Assembly: GCA_900708905.1 (NCBI GenBank)
Contig: CAADRB010000003.1
Coordinates: 3,525,691-3,589,690, forward strand
Length of the DNA stretch: 64,000 bases
Direction: 5' to 3'
Source: Hymenolepis diminuta
Lineage: Eukaryota; Platyhelminthes; Cestoda; Cyclophyllidea; Hymenolepididae
The notes under the pieces were generated by a model. The model was not told the origin of the DNA. It searched no databases and was given only the letters and a program-made list of their open reading frames with translations. How positions within the stretch are numbered: position 1 is the first letter of the stretch; the number at the start of each line of letters is the position of its first letter. The translations under genes were made by a program, and so were the position numbers. Shown piece by piece: positions 53,066-64,000 of the stretch.

Positions 53066-56000
53066 ATGAGATTCGAATTTCCCTTCTTCTCGATTCCGGA
53101 AGCTGTTTCTCTTACACAAAAACTCTTTCTGCAAATTGATCTTGACAGAGACGGATTAATTTCCAAGGAGGATGTTAAAATTTTCCTCAGACAATTTGAT
53201 TTGAAGCTAACCAACAATAATCTGGATGTTTTAGCAGAGGTAAGCTAACGCGATATTCAAACTGTTGAATTTACTCAGAATTTGGTTCTAGATTTTTCTA
53301 GAACGTTGCGGCGTTAACAGTGAACACGGTTATGTAAATGCAAAGCAATTTGCACACTATGTTCATGAACAAGATCGACAGCTTTCCCCTATATATGCTG
53401 AAATGGATAGGAACATGCAAGGAAAAGTTGATTATATAGACATCCAGGCTTATTTCATGAAGTTGGGCATTCCTGTTGATCCTGATGAGGCTAAGCATCT
53501 ACTTCGACGTATTGATAGAAATAATAATGATTGTATTGAGTATGAAGAATGGAGGAAATTTCTCCTATTCCTTCCTATTAGTAACATTGCTAGTGTTACG
53601 CAGTTCTGGCGACATGGTGCAGTAAGTTCCGATTTTCTAGTTCTATTTCTTCCATCTTCAAGTTTTTTAGTATTTTATAACTCTTTTAGATTCTTGATCT
53701 CTCCATGGATCCTGTTGTCGCCATTCCCCAATTCATGAAACATGAGCATTCTCTGAAAAAGGATTTACTTCAGTTGATTGCTGGTGGAACAGCCGGCGTC
53801 GTTTCCCGAACCTGCACGGCTCCCATTGATAGACTGAAATTGATGCGACAAGTCTACGGATACAAGCATAAAGAGAGTGGGTTTATCGAAGGTAAGCAGT
53901 TGCGACTGCGTATTTTCGATATATTTTTATCATTTCATCAAATTCCCAATTTATAAAATCAGATGCTGCGTAAACTTTGACTTATAACTCGACAAGTCCT
54001 TTCGAGCATACTTGCCATTTTAAGGTTTTTAGCATTTTTCATACTTGAACATTATTACATTATTTTCAATTTAACAAACTTTCGCGATAGGATAAGTGAG
54101 TTGACTTCTGTACTCATCGCTCTTTAAATTTCATTGTCATATTTCGAAAATTTTCTATTTGTAAGGTTATTTCTTGGTACTGTTGTCAGAAACCACGAGA
54201 TCCGTTTTTAATGAACCTATCAGTACATCGAGACTATTCCTTTCCAGCGTTATCTTGGATCTATATCAAGAAACTCATCCAATTATCCCTGCATTGGTAT
54301 TGGTATTCAAAGCGATTACAGTTAAGGAGTATTAATCTCGTCAGTGGAATTATTTTAAGAGGTCTCTCAAGTTGGTCTTAGGGTTACCTCCTTACAGGAT
54401 GGCAGGAATCCTTAGTCCTTTCCTAATCAAAGACCGAGGACTGTGTAGAAATGTGTGTATTGGACAGCCACAGATGAAAAAAAATGGAGAGGTAGGGGAA
54501 TTAGCAATTGGAAGGGAAAGGAGCAAACATCAACGCTGAGCGAGTGGAAACAGGGTTGTGATAAAGAGGAAATGTTAAGGTATGGTAAGTTGAGATGGAT
54601 GTTTTGGGTCCTTTGTTCTTCAGATGAGCCCGTAAAATATTATCATCTAACCTGGTTTATGAGCCAACACATGCATTGGGTTGAATACTATAATTGATTT
54701 GACGCGTGAACAATGCCCGCTACGACACTTTCAATTGAAATTTGAGCACGTCTGCTGGTTATGACGTGTGATTAACTTTGTGAATAATTTTGCCTGTTGT
54801 ACTATCCTCAATAAAAGTATACAAAAGGATCCCATACGTAAAGGTGAAATTCCTTTACATAAAACATATTTGATCTATAAATGATAGTTTACGGTTTCCA
54901 CGTCCTTATTAAATCGCCTCTGTTGCATTAAAAATGTTCTTGTATTCTTTCTTTTTTCCTTTAGCTTATCGATATATGCTCAAAGAGGGAGGTGTCTGGT
55001 CGCTATGGAGAGGAAATCTCATAAACTCCATCAAGATTGCCCCGGAAACTGCTGCCAAATATACTACTTATGAGCGATATAAACGTCTCCTTATGGATTT
55101 AGATGAAGATGGTTTCTTCGACCAGCATCCTGTTGTCACTAAATTTGTCGCGGGTTCTTTGGCTGGTATTACTGCTCAAACCGTTGTCTATCCTATGGAG
55201 GTACATTTTCTTTTGAATAACTCGTGTAAGGTCCCACTGTAATGGCATCTAATCTTGCTCTTCGCGGATCTCTTCTAGGTCCTCAAAACTCGAATGTGCC
55301 TTCGAAAGACCGGTCAGTACAAATCAATGTGGGATTGTGCTGGACAAATCTACAAAGAACTTGGAGTTCGAGGCTTTTTCCGTGGATACGGTGTCAATCT
55401 TTTTGGTGTTATTCCCTACGCTGGTATTGAGCTGGCTACTTATGAAGTGAGGGGTTTTCATTACTTTCACCTGGCTTTAAATTTTTTATTGGATTTTCTT
55501 ATGCTTTTTGTTTCCTTTTAGTGGCTGAAATCAATATATATCCATCGGTATATGAGCCACATCCTCCAGTTATCTCCACGCGTCTTTCCTGATTACAGGT
55601 ATTTTTATTCACTTACTTCATTTGTTTGCTTGTTGATAGACATACCTGTTTAGCGATTGCGAATCTACTCCATTCGTAATATACTTACACCGGGCTAATG
55701 CCTATTTGCGCAACGTAATAATTAGAAGTGGCAACATGCTGATTTCCTGATTGACATTGAGCTCAGTTTTAAGTTTTCTCGTCTGTTGATTATGAACCTG
55801 TGACGGCATACTGAAATGTTCGCTGTATTAAACTACTAACTGAAAAATCTGGGATGGCTCAGCCATGGCCGCTAAGTTACCAGCATATATTTCTGTTAAT
55901 TGCGGAATCTGGGCAAATTATTAATGTTTTTTGAATCGGGTATGCAGTTCTTCTCATCGCGCACTGCTAGCCAATCTTGCTGTGCAGTAGCTCCAAAAGC

Positions 56001-57364
56001 ACGAATTTCACATCGAACGAATGCAGCAATTAAGGCAATAAAAGAACGTCTTAAAGAACAAATATTCAAAACTCTTTGTTCATTCTTTCATTGTTGCTTG
56101 AAATTGTGTCGAATAGTTTTCGGGACAAAATCAGGTATAGGTTTGTTTTGTTCTCCCCTCTGACCCAGAGTTCTTTTTGTTTCAACCTTCTGTTTCCATC
56201 ATTAAGCAAACACACATTTTGGTCAATTTATTCTTACTTTACTGTCCTTCACCACCATCGGCGTGTTTTTGTTCTTGACATATTACACTGGTATTGCTTC
56301 TCCCACCATTTTCTTTCTACTTTCTAAATTCTCTTTGTTTTTTAGGATATAGATGCCTATTCTATTACCCAGTGAAGTCCCTAATTGTTGTTGACGGCAA
56401 ATGGGAATCCGGTTTTTTCTCTAGATTTATGCATTCATTGTGACTTCGCCTGGAGTTATTTGAAATCCATTCAGAGACACAAATTGTAAAACGAATTTGA
56501 TACAAAAAGTGGTTTTCATTTGATTGTTGATATCGTCGAAGTGACTGTGGGTCAAAAGTACTTGTTCTAGAAACTGCTACACGATTTCAAACTTTAAAAG
56601 AGCAGGAAAATTTGTATTTTTTATGTTATCAAGTTCTTTTTATCCGCTATATTAAGTTGACCTTTTAGTGTAACGTACTATAGACTCTACGATTCTGCAG
56701 ATAGGGTGGTGCCACTCACTTTTTCATACTTGACTGGCAGACGAGTTTGAATTGATTTTTGAAATCCGAGATTATAACTGTACTTTCGTTCTCAAATTTC
56801 CCGATCCACATAGAAATCTTTGCTTTTATCTCCAAACTTTTCAAATTCTCCAATTGATGTCCGATCTTTTTTTATTATATAGACCCAATGCATATGTTGC
56901 AAGTTGAAATGTAATTTGATTTCTTATTTTAAGAACTTAGATGACTTGATTTAACGAGTTTTATTTTTCTTCACTTCAGCTGTGGAAATCTGTACATTCA
57001 CCCTCCCTCTCACATAATTCCATTCATTGCGGCGACCGCTTCGATGCTGGGCATCATAGTAACGTATCCGGTGGCGCTCATTCGAGCAAAGGTGCAGGCG
57101 GCCGCCTACTACCACGTAAAACCCCCTGTCACTTCTGCCATCCTTCAGTCTGCCTCTGCCTGCCTTACTGCCACCATCAGAAAGCCAGAACCCGTCACAG
57201 TACGCTCTCTTCTCCGGACCATCTGGAAGGGTGACGGACCGGTGGGCTTCTATCGCGGCCTGGGGACCAATTTGGTAAAAGTTCTACCTGCTACCGCCAT
57301 CTCTATGCTCACTTATGAAACCATTCGACGAGAGGTCAATTTGGGCCCTATGGGATCAGGGTGA
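53066..57364 (+). CDS. SLC25A24: EF-hand mitochondrial ATP-Mg/phosphate carrier (SCaMC type, 523 aa)
   Basis: Seven exons: 53066-53239, 53292-53621, 53690-53891, 54965-55200, 55279-55446, 55522-55598 and 56980-57364, totalling 1,572 nt. The N-terminal calcium-binding part has EF loops [24 protein letters not shown] and [12 protein letters not shown]; the second of the expected four is degenerate. Then come three carrier repeats with signatures PIDRLK, YPMEVLKTR and YPVALIRAK, and downstream motifs such as [19 protein letters not shown] and [19 protein letters not shown]. The family exchanges ATP-Mg for phosphate across the inner mitochondrial membrane, switched on by cytosolic calcium. Subtype (SLC25A23, 24 or 25) cannot be settled. 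The third repeat has an inserted Ser/Ala/Pro-rich loop of about 25 residues after the signature. The acceptor at 53290-53291 was chosen because it keeps frame (IFLERCG). Confidence 0.93.
53892..56979 (+). other. Two long introns of the carrier gene
   Basis: Introns 53892-54964 (1.07 kb) and 55599-56979 (1.38 kb). The open frames inside (54455-54697, 55900-56163) have no recognised relatives. I see no further exon or element. Confidence 0.55.
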
Positions 57365-57500
57365 TGATTTGTGACTCTGCCTCCCCTCCTTGTACAGAAG
57401 ATAAACAATAGTATTTATTGATTTCCTGCCCTCTTTTCTACCTCTCTCACCTCGACCTTTAGCTGTTTTTTTTTCTGGCTGGTCAAGTGATCATTGACTC

Positions 57501-57506
57501 AATAAA
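57501..57506 (+). terminator. Polyadenylation signal of the mitochondrial carrier gene
   Basis: AATAAA about 137 nt after the stop codon (57362-57364), preceded by pyrimidine-rich 3' UTR. Confidence 0.7.
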
Positions 57507-57618
57507 GGCGTATGTACAGTCTTTAATTCCCTAAAAGACCATATCTTTCATCGGAGACTTTTCAGTGAGGTCTTGGATGTTTGCAGTAGTACTTTTGGAA
57601 TCAGACAACACTAGCAGG

Positions 57619-58967
57619 TCAAATTAATAAAATGCAGTAATATTTCATATGAACAATATCATAGATCATAAGTTTTAATACCGCCTTTGTACGATTACAT
57701 AGACCAAGACCTTCTTGAAATACTTCGGGAAAACGGTGCACCGTTATCTCTTCTGCAAATGAAGTGGCGGATGTTGCAGAATGCACACTATTGCAGATGA
57801 CATTTGTGGGCAGATCCAAAAGAGCAAGCTTACTAAGTTGAGAGACTGCTACGTAAGCTGTTGTTGAGATACTAATGTTCTGGTTAGTTTCCCCACCGCA
57901 GGCACTAATTTCAGACAGGGTGACTGGTTCTAGTTTTGGACGATTCGATGATTTCCACAGCTTCCCTGAGATTATGGTTATATCTGAAGCAGCGTGAATG
58001 TAGGTATGATCCCTCGTTGATCTGTAGATTCGCATATTTATGACTTTGCCTGAAGTCGATTCGGAAGGTAGCCAGGAGACCGCTCGATTTGAGTTATTTT
58101 GGTTTAGGTTTAGAGATGATACTTTTTATGGAAAGCTTACTGATTTTATCCTTGACTAGTCATTGTTGTTGAAAAATTCGGGAGTAACGAGGGAGGCCAG
58201 TGGGCAGCAGCCTTATTTATGTCCAATCTTTTGGTACCGTTTACACCGATACACCTTGAAAGGACATTCTTGAGAAAAATGCCCAGGTCGGCAGAATGGA
58301 CAAGGTGAAAATGGTTTCTGTTCAGTAGAAGGATTCGGCTGGGTCACAAATTGTGCGGAGTGAGTCATAGATACATTTATTTTTTGTACCAGATGGGTGG
58401 ACACGATGTCGAAATTAATAAGAGCTGAATCACGCGCTAGATTCGCTATCTTAACTTCTCTTCTGACCATTTCTCGCAAGGTTACATTTGGGTGTTCTTC
58501 CATTCGTTTTAATAGACGAGTTCTTAGTGGTAGCAAAGGCGTTGTTAGAAGTTCGGAGATGAAAATAAGACACCTGAACTGTTCTTCTGTTAAGTGGCCG
58601 AAACTAAATGCTTTATAATGAAAGTTCGCGAAGTCATATAAACTCCCATGATGTTCTATCATAAGTTTGAATTGGTTAAAGTACGCGCTGAAGAAGGAGA
58701 AGTTCTGGTCAAAAACTTCTTCGTGCTTATTGAATCACAGTTCAAAGAATTTGCAGATTTAGGATCATTAATGAACTCAGGAACATTTTTAATGATCTCC
58801 TCAGCAGATGCAGGATCGGGAATTTCACCTGATGAAGAAGTTTTAATGGAATAGGATGAAGGAACAGAAAACATAGATGTAATGGAAGAATCCACATGTT
58901 TAGAACCTTCAAATTTAACCGAAAGAGTTTTTATTTCTGTAGATAGACGGTTGAACACATCACACAA
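57619..58967 (-). pseudogene. Decayed Ty3/gypsy (K02A2.6-like) gag-protease relic
   Basis: On the minus strand, 58967-58659 gives the start of a Gag-like frame; a frameshift and a nonsense codon follow, and 58662-58213 continues with the Gag core (GHLTEEQFRCLIF, RTRLLKRM) and a zinc knuckle CPFCRPGHFSQEC; the second knuckle has lost a Cys and ends at a stop. 58035-57619 carries the aspartic-protease region (SDITIIS...LW), where the usual DTA active-site triplet reads HAA, so the catalytic Asp is gone, and the beginning of the polymerase leader (VFQEGLGLCNRTKAVLKL). Reverse transcriptase, RNase H, integrase and LTRs are absent. The truncation end lies about 110 bp after the carrier's polyadenylation signal. 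Confidence 0.85.
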
Positions 58968-59550
58968 TTGGGAAAAGTCTACTGAGTGTTGAGTGGATTG
59001 TGATACTTATGTTCTCGACATTGTAGAAAATGTCAGAGATTTTAATTGTTGCTGCTCTTCTTAGAAGCCTTCCAGGCAGCCATAATTTCCAGAATTGACT
59101 TTTAACAGAGAATTAAGTAAATGTCTATTTTCTCCTAACTTGGCCCGGCAACGACCCACAATTTCAGTGCACTTCAATAATATGTAAAATTGTAAATAAT
59201 TAAAAATAAAATTTATGAAAATGTTGTTAATATGTTTCTTTAATTGGATCTCAGTAGCACTCCTTCCTTTCGATGAAGCTACGCTTCCCGTTTCCTAATT
59301 TTAACTTAGATACGAACTTTCGTTCAGATGGACGGAACAAAACCTGGAATGTCATCTGTAATTTACCGGATTATATGTCAGCAGGTATCTTTACCATAAG
59401 GGATTTTATTTCTAAACCACCATTAAACGTGACTGGGTCAAATGCTGGTGCAGATTATACGGAGTGTGTAAGGCATCTGAGAGCACTTATATTGTTGTAA
59501 TTTGAGCTAATCCAATAATAACTAATGTATTTTCCACATCAGAAGATCTC
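58968..59550. other. Spacer between the two element relics
   Basis: No LTR, primer-binding site or TIR was recognised. The open frame 59273-59500 has no identified family. Confidence 0.45.
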
Positions 59551-60450
59551 GTGGCAGATACTGCTATAACTAATGAAGTGAAAAGACATGTTGCAAGAGC
59601 GTCTACTAGAGCGAAACAGAGCAATCTAGAAATTGCAAAATTTCTACAAGTCGGCACATCTTTCGTTTGCAAAGTTGGAAAGGAGCTGCTGAATGAAAAC
59701 AATGGAGGCGAATTGGCCACCACGAGAAGGAGAAAAGAGCATTGTCAACGCTCTGCTGACTCACTCAGAACAACTGAGTTTGTGAGAAGAGTGCATGACA
59801 GGGTATGATGGACAAAAATTCTGAGAAACAAATGCGACATCTTGCCAAAGATCTTCAAGTGTCTGAAGAAACAGTAGGGAATACTGTTCATCAAGACCTC
59901 GGATACATATCATACGTTCTTCCCAGACGGGGTCAGTTTATGTCGACAAAACAACTCAGGAGATTCATGCAATGCGTGCAAAATGACTCTTAAAGAAGCT
60001 GAAACACCAAGAAGAACAGATGTGTCTTTGGTTTTTCTCCGACCAAAAGCTTCCACCAGGAGGAAAATTTAAATCGAAGAAATGATAGGTGGCTATGTGC
60101 AGGCGGACCCCACTGAAGTTCTAACTGTTATGCGGACGATGTTTCAACCAACAGTGATGGTTTTGGGTGCTGTTAGCAGTGGGGGGGGGGAGGGGGGAGG
60201 GGGAGCGCATCATGACACCTCCATTTTTTCTACAGGGCCTTAGAGGCAATGTAGTTGCAGATGCCTATGTGGAGACTCTTCAAATAATTTTTAAGCCGCC
60301 TTGGATAGACAGTGTGGTCAATGGAAGACCCGATGTCTTCCAACAAGATTTGGCTCTATCCCATTAAACTCTCAAAACCCAGGATTGGATGGCGCAGAAT
60401 TTTTTTCATCATGTCACATCAAACTTATGGCGTTCTAACTCACCAGCCAA
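59551..60450 (+). pseudogene. Mariner-family transposase pseudogene
   Basis: Pieces in several frames follow the order of a mariner-type transposase: N-terminal helix-turn-helix-like part (59551-59805), HLAKDLQVSEETVGNTVHQD (59805-59990), LWFFSDQK with the first catalytic-type Asp (near 60031), DRWLCA (about 60087), VMRTMFQPTVMVLGAV, a PPFFLQGL segment, PWIDSV...DVFQQDLALSH (second Asp, to 60366) and TQDWMAQNF. There are at least four frame changes, in-frame stops and a poly-G run at 60181-60203 replacing coding sequence. Inverted terminal repeats were not found. It is inactive. Confidence 0.85.
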
Positions 60451-62504
60451 GGTCACATCAACAAACCCTACACAGTGTCAACTGACAGAAGTGTAACCTC
60501 CTTCTATCCTTTTAGCTAATGGTTTTACTAGGTTAAATATTTATGTGATCGACTAGATTGTATTAATGATTGACCTTCGATTCAATTTCCAAGACATCAC
60601 GTACCTATTTAATAGATACGAAGGTCACAGTTCTGTTGATCAGCAAGCATTCGTTAAGTAGATGTACCTTTTTGTTCAGAATTTTAAAAGCGTTATTAAA
60701 TCAAAAAGATCTCTCTCAGTATCATTTAATCCGACATGGAAAGAAAGTCCACTGCCATTAATCTTGGCACCAGAAATTCGTCTTAATGTACGCCTGTTCA
60801 GTGAAAATTTTATTTCAGCAGATATGTACAGTGGAAGCATTTTCGGAATTTCCTCTGTGCAATAAAGTGAGAAAATACTCATAAAATTTCGGCAAGTCCT
60901 TCTGGACATTTGAACAACATTAGAATGATGTTGGCTATTTTATCACTGACCTCTTGACCTAATATGTCCATATATGGAGCAAATCTTATCAATTCAAAAT
61001 TAACGTAAGGCACTCCATGTGCATCAAGCCACTAACGCTCGAAAATACCAATCCAATGGTCGGTCGATTTTCTTCATTTACTCAGTCAATTCATTGTTAA
61101 ATGATGAGCTCGTTCGTTTTAAAATGGTTCTCGTTGAAACGGAATGAATAGCTCGATCCATCCAAGATTGGAAACAAAGCTCTCATTTCATATCGGTTCA
61201 TGAACAAAGCCACTTTATGAATCTCACCAATGGTTTAGCAGGACATTTGTCTCTCATGCGTAGATATTGAGTACTTCATGGCTATTGAATAGTGGTGAAC
61301 TTACTCACAAATTTGATTCTATTAGTATTTATCAGCAGTAGACAGAATAAAACCAGTAGTTTGGTGTCGTAAATTAACTATTATATTACCTTACAAGTGT
61401 ACTAATGTGAATTTATTTATGTGCTTATTAGGTTATTAGGTACACTGAAGTAATTCATCGTAAAAGTCTCATCGGCAGATTCCGAGGAGAACCAATAGAG
61501 ATGCTTACATATGGCTTTTCACAAATTCATGGGTAAGTCAAGTCGGCCAAGACGTCAAGGAAGTCTTTGCCTTGTCCGGGACTTCATGGCTCAAATAACA
61601 ACAATATCGACTCCAGTCTCTAAAATCGTCAATTTCCAGCTCAAGTGAAAACAGTGAAGTGCGAAGTTACCAACTTTATGTGAATGTTTGCGGAAAGAAA
61701 ATGAGTGTTCTTGTACTATGGAGAGGACCACTGTTTCTTCGTCATTGTAAGTCTTTTAAAAAAGATGCGTTTGAAACGCCTTATACCAGAATTCCAGCCT
61801 CAAAGGTTGACATCAGATTCAATGGGGGCCTCCCCAAAAACAGCAGTTTGTTATTAGAGCTTATGTTGAGTGAACTCTGAGATGTTGAAATAGTCTTTTC
61901 TGCTCTTGTCTACCTGCTCATTGGTGAAAGAAATTACAAAACAAACCAAAGCGGCATGATCGATCGCTCAGTTAAACTAATTTGTAAACAAGCTTTGATA
62001 CTGAGGACATGAACTCACCCACAAACCCAGAGAGCGTTCGGATATTGCAGAATGAATTATACGCTTTATGAGAACGTGTAAACCTCAATATTTCCGGAAC
62101 TCGAAACGTGCTCCTAGTTGACCCCGTTTTATCCTTTTGTGGAACCATAAGGCAATTTTGCTTGTTCGGTTGATATTTAATGATTGATACTTCTTCAAAT
62201 AGCAATAATATGTTAATTATTAAAATTTTTTAGGTTATCATATCGCAGTCAAAAACTACTGTTTTGAAGGATGAATTCTTTCCTCTCCGAAATATTCGTC
62301 TTACGTCATCGTTAATCACAAAATTTAATTATCTTGTCCTCACAGTAATGTGTGTAAACTTTTGACCTTTTCTTTGACCCCAAGCACTCTGTGGATAAAC
62401 ATCGTGTATTCTCAACTGGCCTATTTTCATCAATCGGAAAAGCTAAGGGTGATAGTTACAGAGACACCGCTTAGTCAGCTATATTATTAACCAGTCCTCT
62501 CCGC

Positions 62505-62735
62505 GCTGTCCCTTTCTTTTCCTACAACCGTCCCGTCCAAGTAAAGCACACATACAATTATGTCCTCTTGGGCGTCCTCATCTAAGTGACGATTATTAAT
62601 AGCTTCCCAATACATACACACAGAGAGACCGTCGCTTGTCAGACACATCTTCCTTCGCTCTCTCCTTTCCCCCAATTCTCTATTGAGGGCGGTTTGTTCA
62701 ATACGCCCTGGTCTAATCAATTCTTGGTGCTCTAT
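62505..62735 (+). repeat. Dispersed pyrimidine-rich repeat, copy C
   Basis: The most diverged copy: CTACAACCGTCCC, GGGCGTCC...AAGTGAC, CTTGTCAGACACATCTTCC, and a GGCGGTTTGTTCAATACGCC segment corresponding to the GGTTTATTC...CACTTTGG block of the other copies. Confidence 0.5.
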
Positions 62736-63798
62736 TTCATTACTGTTAGCTATTACTCTAACCGCGACAGTCTCCGATTTTTCGGGCACTTATTCCTCTG
62801 TAGAACATTAGAAAAACTCATTGTGGTACGTCCACTAACAAGTCCACGATATCTCCGATGCTCAATTTTCCATGGAAATTTTAGGGTCATTTATATTGAG
62901 GTACGGAAATACAGTGGAAAAGTTGGCAAAGTACTTAAAAGCCCCAAATTAAGCATTACATTCATCCCTGATTGCGTTTTCTGATTGGCTATCGAAATGA
63001 AATGTTAAGGCAAGTAGATTGGCAAATAATAATAAATGGATACAATGTTATAAACCTATCATCTCTACGGCTTTAAAATCGCTTTTCAGTATAATTAGGG
63101 GAGAATCACTTTTACTGATAATACATTCATATAAATCCACCAATAAGGTGTTAACAACAGAAAACTAGGCAAAAATTTCGCTCTAAAATGAACAGGCAAT
63201 TAGTAAATGTTATTCCACGCATGTGGATCTGCCAACTAATCACGCGCACCTGTCCGTAATGAAAATCCTAACATGAATTTCGTCATTTGAAAAAAAGTAC
63301 GCAAACAGGGTTGGAGAGTCTCACACTTTACAACTGTACCTCACGCAGTGCATTAAAATGATGCTTGACAAGTCAGTTGCAGTATCAAAAAATGGGTCAA
63401 GAAAAAGCGCCTCCAAAATCCAAAACTGCAACATTAAGAGAATGGGAGCCATTCGTTCTTGGAAGCATTCACATATCTTCATTGGATTGATACAATTGCG
63501 GTTAGAATTTTAAAGACTTTTATGATGGTGTTCCTTGAACATCGTCCAGAGTAGTTTAGCTGTTCATAAACTGCCTATGGTAATGTTAAGCCTGTCTACC
63601 AGTGGTTCGATTGTAAGTCATAGAAGTGACCAAATTTTGAGCAGATTACGAAGGGAGGACAAGAAGACGAGCTGGATAACAGTGGTAGAGAGATAGAGAG
63701 GAAGAGGGGAAAAGATGAGATAGAGGCAAAATTTCCGACGTTTTCTGAGATCTGCTTATAGTCAGTCGGGTTAAACTACGGGTAACTTGCTCAGATGG

Positions 63799-63820
63799 AT
63801 TGGCTGCCTGGGTAGCCAAT
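63799..63820. promoter_or_regulatory. Inverted CCAAT pair
   Basis: ATTGGCT (63799-63805), 8 nt, then AGCCAAT (63814-63820). It is the same seven-base arms as at 38046-38069, where the spacer is 10 nt. NF-Y type sites are likely. Confidence 0.35.
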
Positions 63821-64000
63821 AGCATGGCATACTCAAGTTTGAACTCGAGAAAGCAGTAGTACAAATAAGGTACGAACCTCGTTAACATTATTTTTAGAAT
63901 TCTGTTCAGGCTATCAAAAATGATCAATTTATTTTGGCAAACTATTAAAGTTTGAATTTTCTTGGGACAAGGTGGGATACTGTAATGTTGTGATATCAAA

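Larger units (their letters stand above)
60451..64000. other. Right-end region with no supported gene
   Basis: It contains dispersed repeat copy C (62505-62735), an inverted CCAAT pair at 63799-63820 and small unrecognised open frames on both strands. The pyrimidine-rich minus strand near 63650-63730 makes a spurious frame. The inverted CCAAT pair may belong to a promoter of a gene beyond the window. Confidence 0.5.

Noticed and set aside
54455..54697. 80-codon frame inside a carrier intron
   Set aside because: The flanking exons join perfectly without it and the carrier repeat would be disrupted by its inclusion.
1..64000. CRISPR array, operon or bacterial defence system
   Set aside because: All well-supported genes are spliced animal genes; no regularly spaced identical direct repeats were seen.

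Overview
The window is animal nuclear DNA, most likely from a parasitic flatworm and probably a tapeworm. The evidence is AT-rich intergenic sequence, spliced genes with many introns of about 70-90 bp beside a few multi-kilobase ones, animal-specific gene families (KIFBP, DHRS1, a calcium-regulated ATP-Mg/Pi carrier), and relics of a K02A2.6-like Ty3 retroelement and a mariner transposon. Species is not determined. There are no bacterial features, rRNA genes or CRISPR arrays, and I recognised no tRNA.

Layout. (1) 1-4468: intergenic, with a dispersed repeat copy, a 20-bp perfect palindrome and a CCAAT-box promoter region. (2) 4469-39607 (+): one very large gene. I could join 37 exons in a single open frame of 15,681 nt (5,226 residues). 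It has a unique N-terminal region, a long helical spectrin/coiled-coil-like part, an acidic part made of tandemly duplicated phase-0 exons that each open with a Trp-plus-lysine module, and a C-terminal membrane anchor with a short tail resembling a KASH domain. This suggests a nesprin-like protein of the outer nuclear membrane. (3) 39608-43518: intergenic, with a CpG- and CCAAT-containing island but no gene I can support. (4) 43519-44701 (-): complete DHRS1-type short-chain dehydrogenase, 315 aa. (5) 46070-50455 (-): complete KIF-binding protein (KIFBP), 625 aa. (6) 53066-57364 (+): complete EF-hand mitochondrial ATP-Mg/Pi carrier (SCaMC/SLC25A23-25 type), 523 aa, divergent from KIFBP. (7) 57619-60450: decayed Ty3-type gag-protease relic (-) followed by a decayed mariner transposase (+). 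(8) 60451-64000: no supported gene, one more dispersed-repeat copy and an inverted CCAAT pair near the right edge.

The neighbouring genes do not form an operon and act in different compartments (nuclear envelope, ER/mitochondria-type SDR, kinesin regulation, inner mitochondrial membrane). The most unusual object is the large gene: its 3' half is an array of exon duplications, four of them close copies on a roughly 550-bp exon+intron period, and a 6.2-kb intron with promoter-like sequence precedes the KASH-like exons, so a short tail-anchored isoform is possible.
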